From the NCBI RefSeq assembly GCF_900115845.1, contig NZ_FOXX01000003.1:138124-202123 (forward strand): a DNA stretch of 64,000 nt, read 5' to 3'. Position numbers and translations under genes: made by a program. Origin of the DNA: Priestia endophytica DSM 13796. Lineage in GTDB: Bacteria > Bacillota > Bacilli > Bacillales > Bacillaceae_H. Of this stretch, positions 44,294 through 53,607 are shown in pieces (within the stretch, counting starts at the first letter, position 1; every line of letters starts with the position of its first letter). The notes under the pieces were generated by a model that was given only the letters and a program-made list of their open reading frames with translations, did no database searches and was not told the origin of the DNA.

Positions 44294-45259
44294 TTAAACA
44301 GATAAACTTTGATCTTTTTTAATCTTTCTATTTGAAGCATAGCTTTGGGCCATCATACCGCCGACAACAAACAAAATCCCAATCCATGAAATCGCTGTTG
44401 GTAACGGAGCCGAAAGCAATAAAACTTCTCCCAAAAGAGCAAAAAGAACTTCAAATGACTGCGTTGCTTCCACTGCTCCAAGCTTTTGCATATCATGTTT
44501 CACAAGATCTGTTGCCGCAAAGAAGAGCGCTGTAGCACAAACTCCCGAAAGTAACGCAACAATAAGTGACTGAACCGTTTGATTTACACTTGGCACTCCT
44601 TCTTCAAAGAGTCCATAGATTGTTAAAATGCCCCAAAATGGCATGCTTGCAAGCGTCATTCCTAACAAGCGCTCGTATGGATCTACCTTTCCCTCGCAAA
44701 CTTCCATCATCTTACGATTGCCAAGAGGATAGGCAAAAGAAGCGATTAGAATAGGAAGAACACACAGAATCATACTTCGTAAAGAAATTTCGGTTGCATG
44801 ATCTATTTGCATAAATATAACACCTAGTAAAATAAAAGAAGAAAATAAAAGACTTCTATATGGAATACGCCCTCTTACTAAAACATACTCTGAGCCCCTT
44901 TTAATTCTTGCGTAAAAGAGCGGAGCTAATAATGATCCAGATAAAATGGTAATTTGCCATGTTCCTGCAATAAGCCACCCAGGACCATAAGCAGCCGCAA
45001 AGCAAAGCGGTGCATAAAATAAGCCAAAGCCAACAGTGCTCCATAAAAGCCAGCTCCAAGGCTTTTGTTTTATTTGTTTTATTAAATGAAATACTTTTCG
45101 CTTACGATAGACAATGAACAACAGAAAGGGAATCATAAAAACAAAGCGAAGTACAGCACTCCAAATCCAGCTTCCTCCTTCTACTTCCATAAAGCGATTT
45201 AACACAAATGTGGAAGCAAAAAAGAGAGAAGCTAAAATCCCTAAGAAAATAGGACGCAT
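44294..45259 (-). CDS. Multidrug-resistance efflux transporter, EmrE/DMT type (PF13536-like)
   Basis: 321 residues with ten predicted helices in two DMT halves. LASLFFASTFVLNRFMEVEG at the start, GPGWLIAGTWQITILSGSLLAPLF near 90 and ACTALFFAATDLV near 240 fit the Multidrug_resistance (EmrE) family of Firmicutes. It follows a GntR-family gene by 20 bases on the same strand, so the two are likely one operon with the regulator first. Confidence 0.72.
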   Translation of the reverse strand: MRPIFLGILASLFFASTFVLNRFMEVEGGSWIWSAVLRFVFMIPFLLFIVYRKRKVFHLIKQIKQKPWSWLLWSTVGFGLFYAPLCFAAAYGPGWLIAGTWQITILSGSLLAPLFYARIKRGSEYVLVRGRIPYRSLLFSSFILLGVIFMQIDHATEISLRSMILCVLPILIASFAYPLGNRKMMEVCEGKVDPYERLLGMTLASMPFWGILTIYGLFEEGVPSVNQTVQSLIVALLSGVCATALFFAATDLVKHDMQKLGAVEATQSFEVLFALLGEVLLLSAPLPTAISWIGILFVVGGMMAQSYASNRKIKKDQSLSV

Positions 45260-45279
45260 TTTATCTCCTCCTAGCTCTA

Positions 45280-45933
45280 TTACCGAGCGAGTTTATCCCC
45301 TAGAGTAAGCCAGTTTTTTTCAACAAGCTTCTCTACTTTCTCTTTCTCTCCTTTTTGAACAGCTTCAATAATTTCCTGGTGATCTCTGTATGAACTTTCT
45401 CCTTCTACAGAGCTAAATTTAGAAAGCTCAAGCCGATATACATTTCCAATAAGGCGTGCGAGCATTTTTTCAATTTCTGGATTTTTAGAAGCTCTCACAA
45501 ATACGTTATGAAAACGATAATCTTCTTCAATCGCACCTCGAGCATCTCTCTCTCTCATTCGGTATTTAAAGTTTTTATTTGCGTCTGAGAGCTCTTTTAT
45601 TTCCTCCTCTCCTATGAATGGAAATGCTAACCTTGCTGCAAGAGCTTGTAAAGCTGCCACAACAACAAAGGTATGTTTCGCCTCCTCGCTATATAAAGGA
45701 GCAACTTTTGTTGAAGATCCTGGGGAAGATTCAACAAGACCTTCATCTTCGAGTCTTTTTAACGCTTCACGCACAGGAGTGCGACTAACCCCAAAGTCCT
45801 CTGCTAGCTGATGATCATGCAATCGTTCACCAGGCTGAAACTCTAGCGTCATAATAGCTGACTTAAGACCTTCATAAACTTGATCGCGCAATGACGGACG
45901 AATAATTTTTTTTATTTTCTGATTTTTATCCAT
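45280..45933 (-). CDS. GntR-family regulator (FadR/FCD subfamily)
   Basis: 217 residues. The N-terminal winged helix covers about 10-75 (LRDQVYEGLKSAIMTLEFQPGERL, FGVSRTPVREALKRLEDEGLV is the classic GntR recognition region). A C-terminal all-helical FCD ligand-binding domain covers about 85-210, with likely metal-binding Asp/His in EEDYRFHNVFVRAS and YRDHQEIIEAV. FCD regulators sense small organic acids. Upstream of the EmrE-type exporter, its probable target. Confidence 0.85.
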   Translation of the reverse strand: MDKNQKIKKIIRPSLRDQVYEGLKSAIMTLEFQPGERLHDHQLAEDFGVSRTPVREALKRLEDEGLVESSPGSSTKVAPLYSEEAKHTFVVVAALQALAARLAFPFIGEEEIKELSDANKNFKYRMRERDARGAIEEDYRFHNVFVRASKNPEIEKMLARLIGNVYRLELSKFSSVEGESSYRDHQEIIEAVQKGEKEKVEKLVEKNWLTLGDKLAR

Positions 45934-45970
45934 AAAACCAATATATCACATTTAGGTTTTTAAAAAAATA

Positions 45971-45997
45971 AGAACTTCTTCATGTTGAAGAAGTTCT
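45971..45997 (-). terminator. Terminator of the DEAD-box gene
   Basis: AGAACTTCTTCA / TGAAGAAGTTCT stem followed by T-rich sequence on the minus strand. Confidence 0.8.
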
Positions 45998-46003
45998 CCC
46001 TGT

Positions 46004-47386
46004 TTATCTTGATCGTTTTGTGCGACTTTGCTTTCCAGTTTTGCGGCCGCTGTTTTTTCCAAAGTTGCTTTGACGATCATTGCTGCTCCCACGGCTGCTT
46101 CTGCCACCTTTATCTTCTTTTTTTCGCCCTCTTTTTGGGGAGTCTGTTCCTTTGCCTCTTTTCCCTCTTGAAGTAGAAGCTGAATGATTTTCTCGCTTTC
46201 CTTCTCTCTTCGGCTCTTTTTTCGTTTGCTTTCGTTCCCCTTGAGGCGCTCTTTTTTGTTGAGAACGAAGTGGCTCATCATCCACAGTTTTACGATTAAG
46301 CTTAAAGCAAATTTCCTTTTCAATAAGCGTCATTGTTCTTTCGTCTTTCTCAGCAACAAAAGTAATCGCTAGTCCTTTTCCACCCGCTCTTCCTGTTCGA
46401 CCAATTCGGTGAATGTAGCTTTCTGCATCTTCTGGAATATCGTAGTTAAAAACGTGTGTTACTCCTTCTACATCAAGACCGCGGGCTGCTACATCTGTTG
46501 CGACAAGAAGCTGTATTTCTGCATTTCGAAAGCTCTTCATTACTTTTTCACGCTTTGCTTGCGTAATATCTCCGTGAAGCTCTTCTGATTTGTAACCGTT
46601 ACGTTTTAAAGCATCATTTAAGACGCCAGCACGACGCTTTGTACGACAGAAAATAACGGCTAAAAAAGGTCTATGTGTTTTTAATGTTTCTAATAAATCA
46701 TACTGTTTTTTACGGTCTGTTGTTTCAATAATAAACTGTTTAATTTCTTTAACTGTTACTTTTTCAGCTTTAATCGTAATATCAACAGCTTGTTTTAAAT
46801 GTTTTTTCGATAATTTACGCACTCCATCCGAAATCGTAGCCGAAAACAACAGCGTTTGACGATTTTTTGGCGTTTGAGCAATAATTTCTTCCACTTCATT
46901 TAAAAAGCCAATATGAAGCATTTGATCTGCTTCATCTAAAACAAGCGTTCGAACTTTCTGCAGGCTAATCGTTCCTCGGCGCAAATGGTCAAGAAGTCGA
47001 CCGGGTGTTGCCACAACAATTCCTACGTTTCCTTGCAGTTTTCTCATTTGACGTTCAACGTCTTGTCCTCCATAAACAGCAAGCGCCTCTGGCAAGCCAA
47101 GCTGCTTAGTGAGCTTATTGCTCTCATCTGTAATTTGAAGAGCAAGCTCACGCGTTGGAGCAACGATTAAGGCTTGCACACTTTCATCTTCAAGATCTAG
47201 TTTTTCTAAAATTGGAAGAAGAAACGCAAGCGTTTTTCCTGTTCCTGTTTGCGCTTTTGCAATAACATCTTGTCCTTTTAAAACTGCAGGAATCGCTTTC
47301 GCTTGCACTGGCGTCGGTTTTACAATTCCTCCTGCTTTTAATCTTTCACATACTTCTATACTAATTCCTAGTGATTGAAAGCTCAT
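46004..47386 (-). CDS. DEAD-box RNA helicase with basic C-terminal tail
   Basis: 460 residues. All helicase motifs are visible: Q motif ([15 protein letters not shown]), I AQTGTGKT near 45, Ia PTRELA, II DEAD near 150, [27 protein letters not shown]. After about residue 345 a 110-residue low-complexity Lys/Arg/Ser/Gly tail with RG-type repeats follows, which probably binds RNA. ATG 47386 has AAGGAGTG upstream; the longer frame to 47422 does not. Likely helps ribosome assembly or RNA turnover in the cold; the orthology to B. subtilis CshA/CshB/YfmL is not decided. Confidence 0.9.
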   Translation of the reverse strand: MSFQSLGISIEVCERLKAGGIVKPTPVQAKAIPAVLKGQDVIAKAQTGTGKTLAFLLPILEKLDLEDESVQALIVAPTRELALQITDESNKLTKQLGLPEALAVYGGQDVERQMRKLQGNVGIVVATPGRLLDHLRRGTISLQKVRTLVLDEADQMLHIGFLNEVEEIIAQTPKNRQTLLFSATISDGVRKLSKKHLKQAVDITIKAEKVTVKEIKQFIIETTDRKKQYDLLETLKTHRPFLAVIFCRTKRRAGVLNDALKRNGYKSEELHGDITQAKREKVMKSFRNAEIQLLVATDVAARGLDVEGVTHVFNYDIPEDAESYIHRIGRTGRAGGKGLAITFVAEKDERTMTLIEKEICFKLNRKTVDDEPLRSQQKRAPQGERKQTKKEPKREGKRENHSASTSRGKRGKGTDSPKRGRKKEDKGGRSSRGSSNDRQSNFGKNSGRKTGKQSRTKRSR

Positions 47387-47575
47387 ATTTAGCACTCCTT
47401 GCTTTTTACGTTCATAAAACAAAAAATGGCTTCAGCACATGCGAAACCATTTTTCTATGTTTTTTATGAAGAATAGTTACTTTTCGTATTGTACCATGAA
47501 TGGATAGAAAAGCTAGTTTTTTATGAGAATATGCCCTTTTTAAAGCCTTGTTCTATGCATGTTGACATATAACGA

Positions 47576-47612
47576 AAAAGCTAGCAAAAGGAAGGCCTCT
47601 TACTAGCTTTTC
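47576..47612 (-). terminator. Terminator of the SLH gene
   Basis: AAAAGCTAG / CTAGCTTTT stem just after the stop codon. Confidence 0.65.
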
Positions 47613-47615
47613 ACA

Positions 47616-48725
47616 TTAGTAAATCTTTTTAAGTTCTTGAATTTTATCAACCGGCTTGACAGAAGTATCAAGCATTAACACAAGTCCAACACCTTGTACA
47701 TAGTATTCAGACGTATCAAAATTAGTTTTAATTTCAATCGCATTTTTGAAAGTACCTGCTGGAGTTGTAATTGTTTTGTTCATTGAAGTAACTACATACG
47801 TAATAGGATCTTCATCTTCGTAGAAATCATCTGTCCACTTTGTATTTAATTTAAGCGGATATGGGACTGTCGAAGAAATAAAGCCGTCTTGCCATCCAGC
47901 AATAAAGCCGTCCTTATCTTCGCTATAAGCATAATCGTACGTATCTCCGTCTGTGTCTCGGCCTGTCCAGTTGTCAATACCCGAATCTGTACCTGTATAC
48001 TTTACCGTTTCACTATAATTTTCATCAAACGAATAACTATAAACGTAAGTTTTGCGTGGATTTGGCTTCAATCCACCTGTTATAGCACGGTTTGCCGCAT
48101 CTTCTTTAAAAGAAGAATCAAGCGTACGAGCTAGAAAAACGGAAAAATGCTGACGTGAAATAGACTGATATGGCTTAAATGTATGGTTAGAATAACCTGT
48201 TGTTACGTTATTGTATGCTAATGCATTGATGTATGTATAAAATCCATCTGTGCTTGGCACATCGTAAAACTCGCTAACAGTCGTTCCTTTTAGATTATAA
48301 GCAAGACTTAAAACCTTAGCCATTTGTCCTCTTGTAAGAGTATTCCATGGATTAAAATATTTTTTGCCTGTTTTTGAATCTTGCTTCCCCGAAATAAAGC
48401 CAAGCTGAACAGCTTTAGCTGCTTCCTCATAGCCATAATCTCCTTTTTTCAAATCGGCAAAATTCGGATCTGGAGCCCCGCTTAAATCCTTTATTCCTTT
48501 TGCACGCAGAAGCATTTGTACAGCTTGAATTCTCTTGATAGATGCTTCAGGTTGAAAAGTACCATTCTCATACCCGTTAATAATTCCTTTATCTGCAAGG
48601 AAATTAATCTCTTTTTCGTAAAGAGTAACGTCTTTAAATGTGCTGCTAGCGTCTGCGTGCTGAAACGGAATAATAACCGTCATTAGAAGACTTAGGGCTA
48701 GCAACATGCGCCCAAACTTTTTCAA
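47616..48725 (-). CDS. SLH-domain surface protein
   Basis: 369 residues. Signal peptide 1-26 (KKFGRMLLALSLLMTVIIPF, cleavage after AEA-like HADA). Three S-layer-homology repeats at about 28-85, 90-150 and 153-205 (FKDVTLYEKEINFLADKGII, then YNNVTTGYSNHTFKPYQSIS), which anchor proteins to pyruvylated cell-wall polymers. The C-terminal region (residues about 225-369) is a beta-rich, Tyr/Asp-rich domain of unknown function. Exported and wall-bound. Single gene. Confidence 0.88.
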   Translation of the reverse strand: MKKFGRMLLALSLLMTVIIPFQHADASSTFKDVTLYEKEINFLADKGIINGYENGTFQPEASIKRIQAVQMLLRAKGIKDLSGAPDPNFADLKKGDYGYEEAAKAVQLGFISGKQDSKTGKKYFNPWNTLTRGQMAKVLSLAYNLKGTTVSEFYDVPSTDGFYTYINALAYNNVTTGYSNHTFKPYQSISRQHFSVFLARTLDSSFKEDAANRAITGGLKPNPRKTYVYSYSFDENYSETVKYTGTDSGIDNWTGRDTDGDTYDYAYSEDKDGFIAGWQDGFISSTVPYPLKLNTKWTDDFYEDEDPITYVVTSMNKTITTPAGTFKNAIEIKTNFDTSEYYVQGVGLVLMLDTSVKPVDKIQELKKIY

Positions 48726-48925
48726 TCTTACTCCTCCTAAAATATTACTAAAATATTAAACTTACATTACTAATTTATTACACCATTTCTTTAAAAAGTC
48801 AACATAATTTTAATGTGGAAAACGTGGTAATTTATTACTATAAGATTTAGTCCCTTTTTCTCTTTCAAAAATTTTCAAAATACTTTTTTCTATTTATTCA
48901 TTTCATTATGAGGGTCATCCTAAAA

Positions 48926-48962
48926 ACATATCTAGCAGGAAAGTCCCATCTGCTAGATATGT
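48926..48962. repeat. Perfect 13-bp inverted repeat
   Basis: ACATATCTAGCAG (48926-48938) and CTGCTAGATATGT (48950-48962) with an 11-base loop. TTTTT follows on the minus strand, so it can act as a terminator in that direction, yet no minus-strand gene feeds it. It lies in the 480-base gap 48726-49208. Confidence 0.5.
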
Positions 48963-48976
48963 AAAATTCCCATTAA

Positions 48977-49144
48977 GAAAAGGACTTATTTCCGAAGTCG
49001 TTCCTGCTGTACGACAAAAACCTTTGGCAATTGTTTAAGAAAGAAGGAAACCATTATGATCATGCTTACACAGGAGATTTTGAGGAATATACCGAAAAGA
49101 GCCACAATAGAGAAAATGCGATTGTTGATTTATATTGCTATTAA
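48977..49144 (+). pseudogene. Unrecognised protein, C-terminal fragment
   Basis: An open stretch of 55 codons without a usable start reads KSFLLYDKNLWQLFKKEG and GDFEEYTEKSHNRENAIVD, ending DLYCY then TAA at 49142. Composition and codon use look like real coding sequence, unlike the surrounding AT-rich DNA. A stop (48974-48976) closes the frame upstream. Family not recognised; probably the tail of a deleted gene. Confidence 0.35.
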
Positions 49145-49151
49145 AGCATAA

Positions 49152-49190
49152 CGAAAAAACCCTCTCTTTCTATGAGAGAGGGTTTTTTCG
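49152..49190. terminator. Terminator
   Basis: CGAAAAAACCCTCTC / GAGAGGGTTTTTTCG stem, usable from both sides; terminates the small gene at 49209. Confidence 0.85.
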
Positions 49191-49208
49191 TTTCCCACTC
49201 TTACTCAC

Positions 49209-49397
49209 TTAAGCTCCCTTCTTTCTTAAGAAATTAGAGATCAGAATAAGAAGAAGTCCTAAAATAGCTGTAAATTTCACAATTCCGTTGTCTTGTATAA
49301 CGCTATAATCAAAAAAATTCATCCATCCAACAAAGCCGATAATAAATAAAAGAAGGCCAATTGCGAACACAAACTTACCTTTAACTGTTCGTTTCAT
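49209..49397 (-). CDS. Small two-helix membrane protein
   Basis: 62 residues: basic start MKRTVKGKF, helix about 9-25, a short polar loop, helix about 40-56, basic end RKKGA. AGGAGG is directly upstream of ATG 49397. Not assigned to a family. Confidence 0.55.
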   Translation of the reverse strand: MKRTVKGKFVFAIGLLLFIIGFVGWMNFFDYSVIQDNGIVKFTAILGLLLILISNFLRKKGA

Positions 49398-49594
49398 TTC
49401 CTCCTCCCTTCTCCCCCTTTCTCTTTACTAACCTTTACCCGTCTAGTAACCATTCAAAAAGTCTTTTATATATTGTTGTCCAACTAACAAAACAAGAATA
49501 TATGAGGCATTGTTTAAAATAATAAAAATTAAAAAAGTTTCTAAACCTAACATTTTCTAAGTCTTCTTCTCGTTCTTTAAAAATATAGGCTTAA

Positions 49595-49628
49595 AAAAAC
49601 CTTTACTCTAATAGAGTAAAGGTTTTTA
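49595..49628 (-). terminator. Terminator of gltT
   Basis: AAAAACCTTTACTCT / AGAGTAAAGGTTTTT stem. Confidence 0.8.
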
Positions 49629-49661
49629 TACACGCTATAATTAAGATAAATCCATCTCTCT

Positions 49662-50933
49662 TTAAGCGGCATTCGATTTTTTAAGTGATGCTGTATATTC
49701 TGCTGCTTTTTGTTTGTCAAAACTACCTTCCCATCTTGACATCACAATAGAAGCTAAAGCATTACCGACTACGTTTACAGATGTACGAAGCATATCTAAA
49801 ATACGGTCAATTCCAGCAATGAAAGCCATTCCTTCTAATGGCAATCCCATTGAACCTAGTGTTGTTATTACCACAACAAATGAGGCACCTGCAACACCCG
49901 CCATCCCTTTAGAAGTTAACATGAGTACGAGTAGAAGAGTGATTTGCTCTCCGATAGACAGGTGAATTCCATACATTTGAGCAATAAAGATAGCTGCGAT
50001 AGCTTGATAAATGGAAGAGCCGTCTAAATTGAATGTATAACCTGTCGGAATAACAAACGATGTCACAGCTTTTGGGCAGCCGAATTTCTCCATTTTATCA
50101 ATTAATTTTGGTAAAACGGCTTCTGAACTTGCTGTTGTAAAAGCTAAGATAAGCTCCTCTTTTAAAATCTTTATGATTACAAAGATATTTACTCCTGCCA
50201 TCTTAGCGATAATCCCCAAGACAACAAAAACGAAGAAGAACATTGTTAAATAGATAACAAGAATAAGCTTACCTAATGGAATCAGTGAACCTATTCCAAA
50301 TTTCGCTACGTTCACACCAATTAAAGCAAAAACTCCAAAAGGAGCAAATTTCATAACTAAGTTCGTGATCCAAAACATAGCTTCTAATAAGCCTTCAAAA
50401 AAACTTAGCACAGGCTTTCCTTTTTCTCCAACAGCCGCTACGCCTAAGCCTAATAGGACCGAGAAAAAGACAATCGCTAGTAAATCTCCCTCAGCTAAAG
50501 ATTGCACAATATTACTTGGTATAATGTGAACAAATTGATCCGCAATACTTCCCTTCTCTTCTGTCTGAGCAGTCTCTTCATAGGAAGATATATTGCTTTT
50601 TTCAAGGTTCCCCATTTCAATCCCTGTACCAGGATGAAATAAATTAGCAGCAAGCAACCCTATTAGAAGAGCAATTGTTGTCACAATTTCAAAATAAAGA
50701 AGCGTTTTCCCACCTAGTTTACCTAATTTTTTAATATCCCCTACTCCAGCAATTGATACAACAAGAGCTGATACGACAATAGGAATAACAATCATTTTAA
50801 CTAGATTTAGAAAAATATCCCCAATTGGTTGAAGAATTGCCATCGCCGTTTCATTTCCATAAAAAATGGCACCTACAGCAATCCCTAAGGCTAGGCCAAC
50901 AAAAATTTGTGTAGCTAACCCAAACTTTTTCAT
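49662..50933 (-). CDS. gltT: Proton/sodium-glutamate symporter (DAACS family)
   Basis: 423 residues. KKFGLATQIFVGLALGIAVG start and length match B. subtilis GltT better than GltP. The serine-rich re-entrant loop FTTASSEAVLPKL near 270, the second loop SKGMAGVAGASFVV near 345, YTFNLDGSSIYQ near 305 and the substrate-binding DRILDMLRTSVNVVGN near 385-400 (Asp and Asn) are all intact. Imports glutamate/aspartate. ATG 50933 with GAGGGG ahead. Confidence 0.88.
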   Translation of the reverse strand: MKKFGLATQIFVGLALGIAVGAIFYGNETAMAILQPIGDIFLNLVKMIVIPIVVSALVVSIAGVGDIKKLGKLGGKTLLYFEIVTTIALLIGLLAANLFHPGTGIEMGNLEKSNISSYEETAQTEEKGSIADQFVHIIPSNIVQSLAEGDLLAIVFFSVLLGLGVAAVGEKGKPVLSFFEGLLEAMFWITNLVMKFAPFGVFALIGVNVAKFGIGSLIPLGKLILVIYLTMFFFVFVVLGIIAKMAGVNIFVIIKILKEELILAFTTASSEAVLPKLIDKMEKFGCPKAVTSFVIPTGYTFNLDGSSIYQAIAAIFIAQMYGIHLSIGEQITLLLVLMLTSKGMAGVAGASFVVVITTLGSMGLPLEGMAFIAGIDRILDMLRTSVNVVGNALASIVMSRWEGSFDKQKAAEYTASLKKSNAA

Positions 50934-51267
50934 TTTCTTAACCCCTCTCAAACATTTACCCTTAAATGTTGTCTTTTGATGATCTCGTTTCTAAGCTGTA
51001 AAACCATTAGAGCTCAATTTGAGAACAATTAGATATGAATCTTCATACCTAAATGTGTTTAATTATAAATGTTTTATATTAATTAAACAAGGATTCATTT
51101 TCTCTATTTCTTATGTAATAATATAATATTACACGTATGGAATCCACATCATATTATAAAAAGAATGATAAAGTACTTTTTTCATTTTTATGTAAAAAAA
51201 TCCATAAATTTTAATAAATGTTATGTTTTACTATTCGTTGCTATATTTCTTTGCTATAAATAAAAAC
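50934..51267. other. AT-rich leader/gap with inverted repeats
   Basis: No gene. Contains a 10-bp perfect inverted repeat TGTTTAATTA (51056-51065) / TAATTAAACA (51080-51089) and a shorter CTCAA-T-TTGAG element (about 51012-51022). Either could be regulatory for gltT. Confidence 0.3.
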
Positions 51268-51301
51268 AAAAAGGCTAACTCACGATGAGCTAGCCTTTTT
51301 A
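51268..51301 (-). terminator. Terminator of bdbD
   Basis: AAAAAGGCTA / TAGCCTTTTT stem with a 14-base loop. Confidence 0.75.
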
Positions 51302-51309
51302 TATCTATA

Positions 51310-52017
51310 TTATTTTGCATCTTCTAGTTCTTCTTCAACCATTTTCTTTAAATCCTCATATGATTTGCCTTCATAAAGCTTTCCATTCACATAAACAGTT
51401 GGAGTAGAGTTGATTTGAAGATCGTTAACAACCTTTAGATCTTCATTAACCGGCTTTTCTCCTTCTCCATCTTTAAAGGCTTTGACAACTCTATCTACTT
51501 CTTCTTGACTTACAAACTCACTCAGACGCTCTGTTAATTCTTTTTCTGTTAAAAAGTCAATTTTTTCATATTTGTAATCAGCAGGCTGATTTTTGTATAA
51601 ACTTTCATGAAACTTCCAAAATGTTTCGTCACCAAGCTCCTTGTACACTATTTCTGCAAATTGAGCGGCACGCGTTGAATCATTGTTAATGAACGGGAAA
51701 TTCATAAAGTGAAACTGAACTTTCCCTGTTTGAATAAGCTCTTTATCAATTTGAGGAAAGTATGTTTCGTTAAATGTCTTACAAACAGGACATTTATAAT
51801 CTCCAAACTCTACAATTTGAACTGGCGCTGATTCTTCCCCTAGAACAGGTTGATTTTTATAATCAAAAGAAGCCTTTTCATCTCCCATGTTGTTTAGAAC
51901 AACTAATCCAACAGCTCCAATAACAAAAACGGCAATAATAATATAAAACCATATATTTGATGATTTTGTTTTGGACGTATTTTTATATCCTTGCTTTTGC
52001 TTTTTCTTTTTGCTCAT
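51310..52017 (-). CDS. bdbD: DsbA-family thiol:disulfide oxidoreductase (BdbD-like)
   Basis: 235 residues. A Lys-rich cytosolic start, one N-terminal anchor helix (about 22-42), then an extracellular DsbA domain: VEFGDYKCPVCKTF with the CPVC active site near 76, and the cis-proline loop STPTVYVNGKLYEGKS near 205. Oxidises exported cysteine pairs. ATG 52017 has GGAGGGA ahead. The usual partner bdbC (DsbB-like) is not adjacent. Confidence 0.82.
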   Translation of the reverse strand: MSKKKKQKQGYKNTSKTKSSNIWFYIIIAVFVIGAVGLVVLNNMGDEKASFDYKNQPVLGEESAPVQIVEFGDYKCPVCKTFNETYFPQIDKELIQTGKVQFHFMNFPFINNDSTRAAQFAEIVYKELGDETFWKFHESLYKNQPADYKYEKIDFLTEKELTERLSEFVSQEEVDRVVKAFKDGEGEKPVNEDLKVVNDLQINSTPTVYVNGKLYEGKSYEDLKKMVEEELEDAK

Positions 52018-52095
52018 GAATTCCCTCCGTCTTTTTCTTTGCTTTTGCCCACACTTCTCATCTATTCTTTTAAACTTACATAAGTTCACAATGTA

Positions 52096-52125
52096 ACTAT
52101 ACGTATTGATGATAAAAGGTGTCAA
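52096..52125 (-). promoter_or_regulatory. Sigma-A promoter of bdbD
   Basis: TTGACA (52125-52120), 18-base spacer, TATAGT (52101-52096). Confidence 0.6.
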
Positions 52126-52232
52126 GCATTACGACCACCATCCTCTCTTTCTATTCATAGAGAAGAAAAAGAAACATATGCTAGAAATAGGAGAAGTTTA
52201 TTATATTTAAAGAAAGAGAGTGAGGATTATTG

Positions 52233-52856
52233 ATGAATACAATGCTTCTTGAAGGAGAAGGAACAGCAGTTATGGAACCTGATCAAGCTTCATTGATCAT
52301 TGGAATTGTAACAAATAATAAAAGTCCAGTGAAAGCCCAAGAAGAAAATACTACCCGCTCCCATAACGTTATTGGAGCTTTAAAAACTTTAGGAATTTCA
52401 GAGCAAAACATTAGAACAAGCTCATATTCTATTTACCCTCGCTATGATTACATTGAAGGAGTATCAACTTTAAAAGACTATGAAGTTCAACATCTTCTCC
52501 TTGTTACAGTGAAAGATTTGTCTCTTCTTGGTCTTGTCTATGAAACAGCTCTTGAGAACGGAGCGACAACAACTCATAGTATGCGGCTTAGTCTATCAAA
52601 TACTGAAACCGCTTATGAAGAAGCTTTAAGTAATGCACTTCTCGGCGTTCAACATAAAGCACGCAGCTTAAGTAAATCTATTGGCGTAAAAGTAAATCCT
52701 ATTCCATTAAAAATAGTGGAGAGAAGAATAGAAGAAGGAACAGTATTCACTCCTTTTGCTCAAAAAGCGCTAAGTGCTGAAGGTGGCCCTCCGATTGAAA
52801 AAGGAGAACTTACTATTACGGCTTATGTAAAAGCTCTTTTTCATTATGTATATTAA
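52233..52856 (+). CDS. SIMPL-domain (DUF541) protein
   Basis: 207 residues. LLEGEGTAVMEPDQASLIIGIVT at the start, IRTSSYSIYPRYDY near 62-75 and KDYEVQHLLLVTVKDL near 81 are typical of SIMPL/DUF541 beta-alpha proteins (BP26, YggE types). Unlike many members it lacks a signal peptide, so it is probably cytosolic. The stop codon overlaps that of the convergent GNAT gene by 4 bases. Role uncertain. Confidence 0.8.
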   Translation: MNTMLLEGEGTAVMEPDQASLIIGIVTNNKSPVKAQEENTTRSHNVIGALKTLGISEQNIRTSSYSIYPRYDYIEGVSTLKDYEVQHLLLVTVKDLSLLGLVYETALENGATTTHSMRLSLSNTETAYEEALSNALLGVQHKARSLSKSIGVKVNPIPLKIVERRIEEGTVFTPFAQKALSAEGGPPIEKGELTITAYVKALFHYVY

Positions 52857-53356
52857 ACAAACAATCCCATAAAAATAACATCACTATATTGTTCTTCTCG
52901 TATTTTCATCACTTTCCTTTGTCGTCCTTCTTCACAGAAACCAAATTTCTGATAAAGTCGGATGGCTTTTTCGTTGTGGGAGAAAACTTCAAGATCAATT
53001 TTTTCAAGTCCTTCTTCTTCTATCCCCCATCTGATAAGATACTGAAGCAAAGAACTTCCAGCACCACTTCCTCTAAAATCCCTCTTTACACCCATTCCGA
53101 ATGTTCCAGTATGACAGAAGCGAACGTAAGGAACTCTCGAAAACGATAGAAATCCGATCACCTTTCCACCTTCCTCTGCTACAATCGTTAATCCTCCTTT
53201 TTTCTCTCGCTCTCCTATCTTTCTTCTATAGTCCTCCTCCCTTTCTTCATCATCATCTTGTGACCGAAGAAAAAATGTCGTGTTTCTTGCAATCTCATTT
53301 TTAATTTCTACAATATGTGCTGCATCTTGCTCGGTAGCTTTACGAATACGTATCAT
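52853..53356 (-). CDS. GNAT-family N-acetyltransferase
   Basis: 167 residues. Motif A MGVKRDFRGSGAGSSLLQYLIRW (acetyl-CoA binding, R-G-x-G-A form) near 88-110; VFSHNEKAIRLYQKFGFCEEG near 124-144 is motif B. IRIRKATEQDAAHIVEIKNEIA is the usual first strand and helix. The acceptor is unknown; relatives acetylate amino-acid-like toxins or protein N-termini. Overlaps the SIMPL gene tail. Confidence 0.85.
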   Translation of the reverse strand: MIRIRKATEQDAAHIVEIKNEIARNTTFFLRSQDDDEEREEDYRRKIGEREKKGGLTIVAEEGGKVIGFLSFSRVPYVRFCHTGTFGMGVKRDFRGSGAGSSLLQYLIRWGIEEEGLEKIDLEVFSHNEKAIRLYQKFGFCEEGRQRKVMKIREEQYSDVIFMGLFV

Positions 53357-53440
53357 ATGTTCCTTCCTTTTTTAAAATTTTAATCGTTCTTTTTATGTAT
53401 TCTTTTTTTAACAGTGTATTCCTTCTTGTTTCTTTTTTTA

Positions 53441-53457
53441 TGTTAAGTTTCTTAACA
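53441..53457. promoter_or_regulatory. TnrA-type box before pucR
   Basis: TGTTAAGTTTCTTAACA fits the TnrA/GlnR consensus TGTNA-N7-TNACA exactly. Its centre is about 160 bases before the pucR start. Confidence 0.6.
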
Positions 53458-53607
53458 CTAATGATTTATCTTCTGAACTTTACTGCTAATATAGAAAATA
53501 ATCATCGGTAAAAATGTTCGTTTTTACGCATTTTTTTAGTTATACTAGCTAATTTTCCAAAAGGTTAGATCACTATGTTTATGTTTTTTAAAGAAAGAGG
53601 TGAGAAT

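Noticed and set aside
45952-46323. 123-codon open frame on the minus strand inside the helicase 3' end
   Set aside because: It lies in another frame of the low-complexity Lys/Arg/Ser tail of the DEAD-box helicase; repetitive codons keep frames open by chance.
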